A stretch of DNA of 64,000 nt from SAR202 cluster bacterium bin127 (lineage in GTDB: Bacteria > Chloroflexota > Dehalococcoidia > Lucifugimonadales > Lucifugimonadaceae). The notes below the pieces were generated by a model, which had not been told where the DNA came from, ran no database searches, and saw only the letters and a list, made by a program, of their open reading frames with translations. Both the position numbers and the translations under genes were made by a program. This document shows, one piece after another, positions 55,157 through 63,489 of the stretch (its first letter is position 1; each line of letters opens with the position of its first letter). The stretch is taken from positions 1 to 64,000 of the forward strand of contig MPNN01000012.1 in NCBI GenBank assembly GCA_002239045.1. The letters are read 5' to 3'.

Positions 55157-56257
55157 ATGACGCAAAACTCCGAACCAAATCTCCGCATCCCCGGACCTGT
55201 CCCTCTACCCGAAGAGGTGCTGCAGATATCTGCCAAGCAGATGATTAATCACCGCGGTCCGGAATATGCCGACATGCTCGAGCGGATGAGTACGAACCTC
55301 CGCACTGTCTTGATGACGAAGAACGATGTCTACTTCATCACATCGTCCGGCACCGGTGCGATGGAGACAGCCGTCTTCAACACCGTCTCCCCCGGGGACA
55401 AAGTTCTCGCCATCATCATCGGATTCTTCGGCATTCGGTTCGCTGAGATCGCAGAAGCGGTCAGAGCCGAGGTCACGAAACTCGAATTTCCGCTCGGACA
55501 AGCCGCCGACATCGACGTCCTCCGCGAAGCATTGCGTGCCGAACCCGATTACAAAGCCGTCATCCTTACCCACAATGAATCCTCCAGCGCCGTCTCCAAT
55601 CCGCTGGAGGAGATATGCAAAACCATCCACGACGAATCCGATGCCCTAATCCTCGTCGACGCCGTATCTTCAGCTGGCGGCATGCCGATCGCTGTTGACG
55701 CGTGGGGTATCGACGCCCTCGCCACCGCGTCCCAGAAATCATGGGTCGCCCCGCCCGGCATAGCAATGATTGCTTTCAGCCAAAAGGCGTGGCAAGCATA
55801 CGAGACTTGCACGACGCCGCGCTACTACTACGACATCCAACAGTACGAAGACTTCCTCCAACTTGGCCAGCCGCCCTTTACGCCGTGCGAATCCGCGATG
55901 TTCGCACTCGAAGTTGGACTCCAATCAATGGTCGACGAGGGCATCGAAAACGTATTCAGTCGTCACCACGAAATCGCCGAACATACACGCAGCGGTGCCG
56001 AAAAATTGGGACTGGAAATCCTGCCCGAACGCCGATTCGCATCCGACACGCTAACCGCTATCCGACTCCCTGAAGGGCTTGACGGCAAACTATTCGTCTC
56101 CAAAGTGATGAAAGACCACAATGTCGTCCTAGGCGGTGGTCAAGGAGAACTCACAGGTAAGATATTTCGTATAGGTCATATGGGATGGGTCGAAAAAGAT
56201 CACGTTGACGAAGCCCTGTCAGCTGCCGAAGCGACACTCTCGGCAATGACTGGGTGA
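55157..56257 (+). CDS. Class V aminotransferase (alanine-glyoxylate / serine-pyruvate type)
   Basis: This 366-residue PLP enzyme has PGPVPLPEEVLQ, TSSGTGAMETAVFN near residue 55, THNESSSAVSNPL near 137 and LILVDAVSSAGGMPI near 165. The PLP lysine is in ATASQKSWVAPPG near 195, and IRLPEGLDGKLF and LGGGQGELTGKIFRIGHMG come near 330. It transfers amino groups to glyoxylate or pyruvate. It lies 25 nt upstream of the first selenoprotein gene on the same strand, so it may head that operon, though a functional link is not evident. Confidence 0.9.
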   Translation: MTQNSEPNLRIPGPVPLPEEVLQISAKQMINHRGPEYADMLERMSTNLRTVLMTKNDVYFITSSGTGAMETAVFNTVSPGDKVLAIIIGFFGIRFAEIAEAVRAEVTKLEFPLGQAADIDVLREALRAEPDYKAVILTHNESSSAVSNPLEEICKTIHDESDALILVDAVSSAGGMPIAVDAWGIDALATASQKSWVAPPGIAMIAFSQKAWQAYETCTTPRYYYDIQQYEDFLQLGQPPFTPCESAMFALEVGLQSMVDEGIENVFSRHHEIAEHTRSGAEKLGLEILPERRFASDTLTAIRLPEGLDGKLFVSKVMKDHNVVLGGGQGELTGKIFRIGHMGWVEKDHVDEALSAAEATLSAMTG

Positions 56258-56282
56258 TTAGACCCATCGGGGATCGAGCCCG

Positions 56283-57419
56283 ATGAACCCAACGAACACA
56301 CGGATCCGCAACGCGTACACCAAAAGCATTGCCGGTGCCGCGGTCGCGGCGCTGTCAACGATGCTTTTGGTGTTCGCGTGTGAATCTGCACCGGAACCGG
56401 ATACGCCGGCACCCGATCCGACATCGCCTCCGCCGACCGCGATGCCTGCACCAACCGCTACCACCGCGCCTGAACCGACCAACACGCCTGCTCCGGAACC
56501 GGAAGTAAAGGCGGTCGAACCCGTTCCAACTGAAACTCCGGTACCCGAACCGACTGATACCCCACAACCGGAATCTACTGCGACGACTCAAGTCGCAGCA
56601 CCGACCGACACCCCGCAACCGGAACCCACGGATACGCCGGTTCCGCCGACGGAAACGCCAGAGCCGCCAACGCACACTCCAGAACCAACGGCAACAAATA
56701 CACCAATCCCTCCGACTGACACGCCGCAACCCGAAATGCCATCGGAAGCAGCGACGCCCACACCTGCCGTCTACACCACCGAAGAACCAACTTCAACACC
56801 CGTTCCCGCAACGGCCACGCCAGTCCCTCCAACCAACACCCCCGTACCTACGAACACACCCGTCCCACCAACTGACACGCCCGAACCAACCGCCACACAC
56901 ACTCCGGTACCACCTACGCCGACTTTCACCCCTGAACCCACGGCGACCTTCACCCCCGTTCCAGAACCCGAGACAGTAGCCGCCGGCCCCCCAGCACCAG
57001 ACTTCTTCCTTCCCTCCATCACGACGGATGGAAGCTACTCCTTATCCCAGTTCCGTGACGAAAAAACCGTCGTGCTTGTCTTCTACCGTGGCTTCTGGTG
57101 ACCGTACTGCCGCGCGCAGCTCGGTGATCTGCAACGAAAATACGACGAGTTCCAAGCGAAGAACGCGGAGGTCCTCGCCATCAGCGTCGACGATCTGACA
57201 GGCGCCGACAACATCGCGAGTCGCGTCGGAGTCACGTTCCCCGTGCTCTACACGGCCGGCGATTCTTCGGTTATGGAGGCCTACGACGTCTACACCGGTA
57301 GCCTCGCCACACCGTCAGTATTCGTGATCAATCCACTGGGCGAGATAACATGGAAATTCATCAGCCCTGACTATACCCAACGGGTCCTTGCAGAAAGGGT
57401 TTTGCAGAACATCCCATGA
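56283..57419 (+). CDS. Selenocysteine-containing peroxiredoxin/redoxin-like lipoprotein 1
   Basis: TGA 57099-57101 interrupts a frame that otherwise runs from ATG 56283 to TGA 57417, giving 378 residues with Sec at 273. The motif is FYRGFWUPYC. Cys-containing relatives of this AhpC/TSA-like group have FYRGxWCPxC. Sequence after the TGA is normal family sequence (AQLGDLQRKYDEF, VLAISVDDLTGAD, FPVLYTAG, PSVFVINPLGEITWKF). Residues about 10-31 form a signal helix ending LVFAC, a plausible lipobox. About 200 residues of Pro/Thr/Glu-rich spacer (35-240) lift the redox domain off the membrane. A 17-nt hairpin follows the TGA by 14 nt. Its final stop overlaps the next start (ATGA). Expected activity is thiol-based reduction of peroxides or disulfides outside the membrane. 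Confidence 0.9.
57099..57132 (+). promoter_or_regulatory. Sec UGA and predicted SECIS hairpin 1
   Basis: UGA is 57099-57101. Fourteen nt later, 57116-57132 folds as GCAG...CTGC, with one C-T mismatch, TC/GA closing pairs and a GGT apical loop (57123-57125). The GGU loop and the distance match bacterial SECIS elements recognised by SelB. Confidence 0.8.
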
Positions 57420-58060
57420 ACGCCATCACGAGAGTCATTAAATCAACCGCCGCGCCCTCGCTCATCGGCCTATTCGCGTTGACCGTCGTAGGGTGTGGCC
57501 AGGAGTCCGAGACGGACAACTCTTCGTCGCAGGCGATCGATCAGGCTACGGCCCCGGAATCGCAGCAAAAGGTAGTCGAGATCGCAGAATCAGTACCTGA
57601 CCTCCCTTCTGCCCCCGACTTCTCCCTCCCCGCGGTCAACAGAGACGGCACCGAGATCTCCCTCTCGTCCTTCCGAGGCGACCAACCCGTCGTCCTCGTC
57701 TTCTACCGGGCCTATTGGTGACCGTCCTGCACCAAGCAACTAGGTGAGTTGCAAAAACATTACGACAAGATCACAGAAGCGGGAGCCGAAGTCCTAGGCA
57801 TCAGCACGGATGATCTCCGCGGAGCCGAATCCATCGTTTCCAAAGCCCGACCGGAATTCCCGATCCTTTACTCCAGCAAAAACAACGACGTACCCATCAG
57901 CTACAACGTCTTCGACCTGCACGGCGATGGCCTCGCATCTGCTTCAGTATTTGTCATCGATACCAACGGCAACATCGCTTGGGAGAGCATCGGCGACTCG
58001 CCTGCTCACCAAGTCCCTGGCGAAGATGTGCTCGAAGCCCTGTCCTCCCTCGAAGGTTAG
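57416..58060 (+). CDS. Selenocysteine-containing peroxiredoxin/redoxin-like lipoprotein 2
   Basis: This has 214 residues when TGA 57719-57721 is read as Sec (residue 102). The redox motif is FYRAYWUPSC. The signal helix ends in a good lipobox (LTVVGC). A 40-residue spacer precedes the domain start (APDFSLPAVNRDGTEISLSSF). After the Sec come KQLGELQKHYDKI, EVLGISTDDLRGAE, FPILYSSK, ISYNVFDLHGDGLASASVFVID and GNIAWE, the same strand order as its neighbours. The start overlaps the previous stop by 4 nt and its stop abuts the next TTG start, so the three are translated as one operon. The hairpin at 57736 is the most regular of the three. Confidence 0.9.
57719..57752 (+). promoter_or_regulatory. 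Sec UGA and predicted SECIS hairpin 2
   Basis: UGA is 57719-57721. After 14 nt, GCAACT (57736-57741) and AGTTGC (57747-57752) form a perfect 6-bp stem closing an AGGTG loop that contains GGT. Confidence 0.82.
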
Positions 58061-58651
58061 TTGGAAATCCGAACACAATTCGACCGAGTGTCGGACTTTG
58101 CGGTTCGTCTCAAGGCATTCACTGTCGCCGCAACGGTTGTAGCCGTCGCATCCTTCGCCATTGCCTGTGGGGGATCGTCGTCCACCGATGCCGGCGCTGA
58201 AGCGCCCGACTTCTCACTCCCGGTCGCTAACGGCGCTGGCAAGATAACTCTCTCCGACTATCGCGGCGATAAGAACGTCGTCTTAGTCTTCTACCGGGGT
58301 TACTTCTGAGGCATTTGCCACGGGCAACTCGTCGAGTTGCAGAGCAATTACAACCGCATCCGCAACTACGACGCGGAAATACTCGCGGTCAGCATGGACG
58401 ATTTCGAAGGCGCCGGAACCATGATCGCCAACGCCCGCGCCTACTACCCCGTCCTCTACACCACCAGGGACGCCAGCGTTCCCGAAGCCTACGAAGTGTA
58501 CAACCTCCATAACGACCTAGTAGCCGCACCCGCCGTCTTCATCATCGACAAAGACGGAAACATCGCCTTCTCCTACGTAGGTATCGACATCGGCGACCGA
58601 GCACCTACCGATGCTATCGTCGATGCGCTCAAGAAAATCGAACGCGGCTAG
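58061..58651 (+). CDS. Selenocysteine-containing peroxiredoxin/redoxin-like lipoprotein 3
   Basis: Reading TGA 58307-58309 as Sec gives 196 residues from TTG 58061 (Sec 83). GTG 58088 is an alternative start, but GAAGG lies before the TTG. The signal helix ends in a lipobox (FAIAC) and the spacer is short (GGSSSTDAGAEAPDFSL). The redox motif is FYRGYFUGIC, diverged from the PxC of its neighbours. Downstream sequence is typical (GQLVELQSNYNRIRNYDAE, ILAVSMDDFEGAGT, YPVLYTTRDASVPEAYEVY, AAPAVFIIDKDGNIAFSYVG). The stop overlaps the convergent DUF1015 gene by 4 nt. Function as for the other two; the different UGIC site suggests another substrate or redox potential. Confidence 0.88.
58307..58340 (+). 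promoter_or_regulatory. Sec UGA and predicted SECIS hairpin 3
   Basis: UGA is 58307-58309. After 14 nt, GCAACTC (58324-58330) and GAGTTGC (58334-58340) form a perfect 7-bp stem around GTC. The loop has GU but not GGU, so it is the least canonical of the three. Confidence 0.7.
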
Positions 58652-59952
58652 AGCGAACCCTTCAACGATTGAATCACTGCCCCCGCCGGCGGCTTCGGAT
58701 AGAAATTCGTCGCCTTTGGTGGCAAGCGATCTCCCCGCGTCACGATGTCCACAAATTCGTGCGTCGGGATCGAACGCATCACAATACCCAACTGCGCCTC
58801 GCCCGAATCGACGCGGCCAACCACATTCTCCACCTCGTACTCGAAATCCACTGCTGCATCAACCCGCTCTCCCTCGAACACCACATCCAGTATCTCGGAA
58901 TGCAATCGACTGTAATCCGATCTCTCCAACGCATCCTCCCCGGTCAATCCCACCGCCTCGACTGATGACATCCGAGCAATTTTGAATCCTCCTTGCAATC
59001 CGTGGATCCCGAACACGAACTCCCCATCATCCCGGCTACCAACCACGTTCAACAGATCAACGGGCCGCCACGCCATCCCAACTCGGTCAGGCGTGGGTAC
59101 ATTTTCAACTTCACATACCTCTTCAAATCGACCAACTAATCGCCCCAACTCCTCAGGCGTCGCACCGTGTATCACCCGGTGATACCCCCGCGTGATCAAC
59201 CCCGGCTCATCGATCGACACGATATGCATCATTCGGTAATTCACCGCCTCGTTCGACTCGATCTCACGCCTCGCCCGGATCGCGCTGCGGTACCGTAATG
59301 CCGCCTCGTATCTGTGATGCCCATCAGCGATAAAGATCGGCGAATCTCGCATCAAATCACGCAGTACCTCGAGCGTCCCCGGATCCTTCAACTGCCATAA
59401 CCGCAAGGAGTAACCACCCGCCATCGTCGCCGTCTCCAACGGCGGACCACCCGTGACCGCCCGCATAATTCCACCTACCGAATGCCGAATGTCGTCTTGA
59501 AACACCACCAGCATCGGACTCAGTGCCGAACCCGTCGCCCGCATCATCTTGACCCGGTCCTCAACCCACGGGCCGCGCGTCTGCTCGTGAGGGAATATCA
59601 CTCTACGGTCGTACTCCTCCAACCGCACCGCCGCGATAAACCCTCGCCGAGTCTGCGTTTTCCCGCCAAACTCAAACGTCTCCTCGGTCACATAGACCGA
59701 TGGATCTTCATCCCGCATCAAAACGCCATCGGCCTCCCATCGCGCCTGCGTCTCCGCTACGAACCCGTATCGATCCACTCCTTCCCGAGGGGCCAACTCC
59801 AACCGCACGATATTGTGCTCCGATCGCCCCAACAACTCCCGTTCTACCTCCGCCGTAATCGCATCGAAAGGCGGCGAAAGGTAATCTCCTAAGTCCCGCC
59901 CCTGCGACGCCGCAGCGAAGCGAATCCCCCTAAATGCACGAACCTCAGCCAT
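58648..59952 (-). CDS. DUF1015-family protein
   Basis: This 434-residue protein has the DUF1015 layout: VRAFRGIRF, YLSPPFDAITAEVERELL near residue 24, NIVRLELAP and RRGFIAAVRLEEY. The family signature VIFPHEQTRGPWVEDRVKMM lies near 117, and PIFIADGHHRYEAALRYR near 208 has a conserved metal- or substrate-like GHHRYE. The biochemical role of the family is not established; some members sit with serine or amino-acid metabolism genes. It is transcribed convergently with the selenoprotein operon. The start MAEVRAFRG fits. Confidence 0.88.
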   Translation of the reverse strand: MAEVRAFRGIRFAAASQGRDLGDYLSPPFDAITAEVERELLGRSEHNIVRLELAPREGVDRYGFVAETQARWEADGVLMRDEDPSVYVTEETFEFGGKTQTRRGFIAAVRLEEYDRRVIFPHEQTRGPWVEDRVKMMRATGSALSPMLVVFQDDIRHSVGGIMRAVTGGPPLETATMAGGYSLRLWQLKDPGTLEVLRDLMRDSPIFIADGHHRYEAALRYRSAIRARREIESNEAVNYRMMHIVSIDEPGLITRGYHRVIHGATPEELGRLVGRFEEVCEVENVPTPDRVGMAWRPVDLLNVVGSRDDGEFVFGIHGLQGGFKIARMSSVEAVGLTGEDALERSDYSRLHSEILDVVFEGERVDAAVDFEYEVENVVGRVDSGEAQLGIVMRSIPTHEFVDIVTRGDRLPPKATNFYPKPPAGAVIQSLKGSL

Positions 59953-60045
59953 AAATTACCGGTCTGTTGCCTTCGATCTCCAATATCCTCAAGCGCGCCA
60001 ATCCACACCACACCGAAAGTATAAACAGCATCACCCCATCGCCTT

Positions 60046-60188
60046 GGAGTGCTGTGCACAACCCTCCCCCTTGATGCCCAAGGGGGAACTAAAGGGGGTT
60101 TAGACTTGGTGTTTCGCTTTGGACGCCGTTGCCTCGCCCCTCTGGATTCCGGCTTTCGCCGGAATGACGGTGGTTGCGCACAGAACCC
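60046..60188. repeat. Miniature inverted-repeat element, copy 5
   Basis: GAGTGCTGTGCACAACCCTCC at the left end is mirrored imperfectly by GGTTGCGCACAGAACCC at the right. The interior has the AAAGGGGGTTTAGA segment and CTCTGGATTCCGGCTTTCGC plus CGGAATGACGG core. The rest of 59953-60300 holds no gene. Confidence 0.55.
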
Positions 60189-60300
60189 TTTGGGGAACAG
60201 AATCCTCGATCAGGTTTCTCGACTTCAACAACCAAAGCAAACGGCATATTACCCGTTGAGACCGCCCGATAGGTCACGGTGCAATGCATCATCGAATCTT

Positions 60301-60510
60301 ATGGAAAAGTACGAAATATCCGAGTGGACCGCCGACCATCCGCGTTGGACGGAGATCGTGGATTTCTTCGATCACCACCAAAGCGGACTTCCCGAATTAT
60401 AGGAATTTTACCGACAGCCGCGAATCGACGTGGCGAAAGGCGGATTCGAGGACGGGAGCGTTGCGCATCGAGAGGCGGGGCCACTGACGGGCGCGTTTGA
60501 CAGCATTTAA
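60301..60510 (+). pseudogene. Short ORF interrupted by an in-frame TAG
   Basis: ATG 60301 reads MEKYEISEWTADHPRWTEIV and FFDHHQSGLPEL, then TAG at 60400-60402, then continues in frame (EFYRQPRIDVAKGGFEDG) to TAA at 60508. Both halves look coding-like. It may be a truncated and decayed gene, or simply chance. No family is recognised. Confidence 0.3.
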
Positions 60511-60545
60511 ACTTCTAGCCGTCTACAAGTGGCAGGAGTTATTCG

Positions 60546-62366
60546 ATGACTACAAAACAGCGCGAAAGATTGAAAGTTTACGTTCGGACACCGGAAGAGT
60601 TGTTCAAGAACGACATCCACTACCAGATACCAAGATTTCAGAGGCGCTACGTTTGGAACGAAGACCGGCACTGGAAACCTTTGTGGAAAGATGTGTCGAG
60701 TATCGCCGAGAAATTGTCGGTTGGTGAACATCCGGGTCCGCATTTCCTTGGCGCAGTCGTTCTGCAGGACGTGCCTACCGAAGTCGGTGAGGTTCGAGCC
60801 AAACTCGTCGTGGATGGCCAGCAAAGATTGACCACCTTGCAACTGTTAATCGACGCGGTGGACAAGTCATCTCTAGCCGATGGGTTCTGTCCTGCTGAGC
60901 GCATGTCCGATCTCATCTGGAATGATGACAGACCTCACGGTGATGAAGAGGCATTCAAGGTGCACCCCGCAGTTATCGATCGACCGGGGTTTCATCAAAG
61001 CCTTAAAGACGAACACTTGTACGATCCGGACTCAAACATCATACGGGCACATCTTTACTTTAAAGATGCGTCAAGCAAGTGGTTCGAAGCCGATCAAAAT
61101 AACCGCCATGCACGTGTCCAAGCAATGCAAAAAGTCCTTCGAGATCTCTTACATATCGTCGTTATAGATTTGACGGCCGATGACAACGCCCACGTGATAT
61201 TCGAATCGCTGAACGCACGCGGAGAAAGGTTGCGGGAATTCGAACTCATCAAAAACATGTTGATGTATGAAGCTGAAAAAGTAGGGGTTGCGACTGGTAT
61301 GAGCAACGGACAATTGCTATGGGACTTTGATGATCAGTGGTGGGACACGGAAGTCGGACGCGGACGATTGAAGCAGAAGCGAATAGACATTTTTTTGAAC
61401 CAGTGGCTCATCATGCGTACAGCCGGCATGGTGCGGAGCGAAGAGGTGTATCTGGGGTTCAGCGGTTACTTCGATGATCTTAGTGCTGATTTCGGCAAAG
61501 GTGATGCGCGCGTTGTCAAGGTGGCAGCGGACCTGCGTCATGTCGGCGATATATATGAGCCGTTGATGGGAGAACATCTTTCGAAACGCTTTCCAGCGGT
61601 GCAGAACCTCGATTTATTTCTGTACAGAAGAAACGTCTTGCAAAACGGCGCAGTGATTCCAGTGCTTCTATGGTTGTTTTCTGAGCACGTTCCCGACGAA
61701 CAGCGTACAAAAGCGATCCGAGCCTTGGAGAGCCATATGATCCGACGAATGATCTGCGGGCAAGCGACCGCAGGCTTGAACCGTGCCTATATCGAGTTAG
61801 TTGGCCAGCTGAGCAACTGTGATCTAGGGTCTGCCGGCGACGTAGTAGTGGACTTTCTGAAAGGGAAACAAGAAACGCGGGTTGCGACTTGGCCGACCGA
61901 TGCGGATCTGCGACACGCGATGCTGAACAACGATTTGTATAACGGATTAAAAAGCCGACGACTCCAAGTGGTTCTAACCGGGATCGAACAGGGTATGAGG
62001 ACGAATAAATCGGAAGATATGCCGTTGCCCCGAAACCTTACTGTTGAGCGCCTGATGCCGGGATCATGGCAGGAGCATTACGGCACACCTACTAATGGCG
62101 ACGAGGATCGCCGCAATCATGCGATTCACACAATCGGCAATTTGTCACTGGTGACCGGCAAGTTGAATCCACGACTGTCGAACGCAAGCTGGATCTGGAA
62201 GAAAGAAGAGCTCGCAAAGCATAGCATGTTGTTTCTAAACAAAGACGTCACCATCTACAACCCAAGCGACGAGTGGCGCGAAAAGGAAATTGCCGAGAGG
62301 GCCGAGCGGATGTTCGATGCTGCAACCAAAGTGTGGCCGTACGCGGACGACATGTCAGGCTTGTAA
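60546..62366 (+). CDS. GmrSD-like DUF262/DUF1524 protein (type IV restriction-like)
   Basis: This 606-residue fusion has an N-terminal DUF262 domain (ParB/sulfiredoxin-like NTPase). YQIPRFQRRYVWN lies near residue 27, HFLGAVVLQD near 72, the nucleotide-site VVDGQQRLTTLQLL near 95, and VIFESLNARGERLREFELIKN near 217. A helical middle precedes the C-terminal DUF1524 His-Me-finger-like domain: PRNLTVERLMPGSW near 500, then HAIHTIGNLSLVTGKLNPRLSN. The catalytic His usual in the EHIMP-type motif is Arg here, so nuclease activity is doubtful. GmrSD enzymes cut glucosylated or other modified phage DNA. It stands alone, unlike the McrBC pair at 22.5-26.1 kb. Confidence 0.82.
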   Translation: MTTKQRERLKVYVRTPEELFKNDIHYQIPRFQRRYVWNEDRHWKPLWKDVSSIAEKLSVGEHPGPHFLGAVVLQDVPTEVGEVRAKLVVDGQQRLTTLQLLIDAVDKSSLADGFCPAERMSDLIWNDDRPHGDEEAFKVHPAVIDRPGFHQSLKDEHLYDPDSNIIRAHLYFKDASSKWFEADQNNRHARVQAMQKVLRDLLHIVVIDLTADDNAHVIFESLNARGERLREFELIKNMLMYEAEKVGVATGMSNGQLLWDFDDQWWDTEVGRGRLKQKRIDIFLNQWLIMRTAGMVRSEEVYLGFSGYFDDLSADFGKGDARVVKVAADLRHVGDIYEPLMGEHLSKRFPAVQNLDLFLYRRNVLQNGAVIPVLLWLFSEHVPDEQRTKAIRALESHMIRRMICGQATAGLNRAYIELVGQLSNCDLGSAGDVVVDFLKGKQETRVATWPTDADLRHAMLNNDLYNGLKSRRLQVVLTGIEQGMRTNKSEDMPLPRNLTVERLMPGSWQEHYGTPTNGDEDRRNHAIHTIGNLSLVTGKLNPRLSNASWIWKKEELAKHSMLFLNKDVTIYNPSDEWREKEIAERAERMFDAATKVWPYADDMSGL

Positions 62367-62703
62367 TGCGTAAATATCCCACCGTCGGGCAAGGGCTGGA
62401 AGAGTGCGGTGAACCCTAGCGGCGCATCAGATACATCGCAGGGGACGGGTAAGATGAAAGTGTGGGGCGGCGGTTCCCGGTAGCGCGGGATAATTAGCGG
62501 CGAAATTCTATGCCTCTCGTCGCTCCCGCCGTCCCGCATGGCATTCCTCCAAATTTTGGTTTATTGCCATGCCGCGAGTATAGCACGTTGTACTAGATTT
62601 GCCGATGCTGGCAAGTGGTGATGGGTGTAGTGGACTTATCATCGCCCGTTGCGCTTGTCAAACGACCTCCGGCCAACGCTCATTCTAGGCTCAACCCTGA
62701 AGA
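62367..62703. other. Intergenic region, no gene seen
   Basis: About 340 bases downstream of the GmrSD-like gene. A minus-strand frame (62255-62539) overlaps that gene and has no family signature. No repeat shared with the rest of the window was seen. Confidence 0.45.
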
Positions 62704-63057
62704 TTGGAGTCACAGGTTCAGAATAGAGAGTCTGAAATCCTGAAAATCGTAGACGACGTGATCGCCTACGCCAAGCAACGCTCGGAGGCGAGCGACCGTT
62801 TCGCAGCTCTGGCGACGCGCTACGGATGGAAGGTCGAAAGACCCAATGAAGCCGTCAAACCTATCCTCGTGCGCGGAGTGCCAATCACGCTGCTCATCAC
62901 ATATGAACCGCCGAATGTAGCGTTGGGGATCGCTGGGCAAAGTTACGCGTTGTCTATCAAGGGCGCATCCGCAGGGATCAAAGACTTCGACACCGACGAC
63001 GACGCGTTCGCATTCGCCGAATCAGTCGCTCGAAGAACGCGGGAGGGGGCGCAATGA
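62704..63057 (+). CDS. Hypothetical 117-residue protein
   Basis: A TTG start gives a protein with a helical N-terminus (ESEILKIVDDVIAYAKQRSEAS), then a beta-rich part (ILVRGVPITLLITYEP, VALGIAGQSYALSIKG) and a helical end. No family was recognised. Its stop overlaps a downstream ATG (ATGA at 63054-63057) of a 13-codon ORF, which suggests it was once translationally coupled to a gene now lost. Confidence 0.45.
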   Translation: MESQVQNRESEILKIVDDVIAYAKQRSEASDRFAALATRYGWKVERPNEAVKPILVRGVPITLLITYEPPNVALGIAGQSYALSIKGASAGIKDFDTDDDAFAFAESVARRTREGAQ

Positions 63058-63095
63058 CAACGATGGAAGAACGTGTCGCCCGCATCGAGGTTTGA
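63054..63095 (+). pseudogene. Stub of a coiled-coil gene (13 codons)
   Basis: ATGACAACGATGGAAGAACG at 63054 encodes MTTMEERVARIEV then TGA. MEERVARIE is the typical opening of small coiled-coil proteins found near phage or mobile genes. The rest of the gene is absent, with a minus-strand GIY-YIG gene ending 56 nt away. Confidence 0.35.
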
Positions 63096-63150
63096 AACGT
63101 GTCTAACTACCTTTTCGAGACGCGAGGGGGGTGTTTGATGCCGCGTGGTT

Positions 63151-63489
63151 TCACGGTCGCCGCTTGAGGTGTTCCAAAACCGTCTTTCGAGATTTCGCGT
63201 TGGGGTGTTCGAGGTGTAGGTCGATTTCCATCCGCCGCGCTTGCACGCGGTCGAGAGGGCCATCCAAGACGCGCAATTTCAACTTGCGCGGTTTGTCGAA
63301 ATCGAACCATTCGCGCTCGCGCTTGAACTTGAACCTCTTTTTGTGGGTGTTGAAACGCTTCGTGGGGTCTGTCGAAATCCCGATGTAAAGGACGGGGATC
63401 CGCTTCGCGCTGACTAGGTACACGTACCATCGTTTCCGCTTGTCGCAAGGGTCCGCCCTGATCCACCGTCCACGGTATTTTATCGCCAT
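63151..63489 (-). CDS. Small GIY-YIG-fold protein
   Basis: This 112-residue protein has a GIY-YIG core: WYVYLVSAKRIPVLYIGIS near residue 22, DPTKRFNTHKKRF near 42 and a Glu in RRMEIDLHLE near 86 in the metal-ligand position. The GIY half is VYLV, a known variant. Such single-domain proteins act as nicking nucleases in repair or in mobile introns and phages; no accessory domain is present. It sits in a debris region with truncated genes. Confidence 0.7.
   Translation of the reverse strand: MAIKYRGRWIRADPCDKRKRWYVYLVSAKRIPVLYIGISTDPTKRFNTHKKRFKFKREREWFDFDKPRKLKLRVLDGPLDRVQARRMEIDLHLEHPNAKSRKTVLEHLKRRP

Noticed and set aside
57099-58309. TGA read as tryptophan (genetic code 4 or 25) in the redoxin genes
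   Set aside because: TGG is used for Trp throughout and TGA ends many complete core genes here (infC, for example), while the three internal TGAs fall only at a redox Cys position and are followed by hairpins. Selenocysteine explains this better.
57099-58309. Three independent nonsense mutations or sequencing errors
   Set aside because: Three identical events at the same alignment position, with full-length frames preserved afterwards, are very unlikely by chance.
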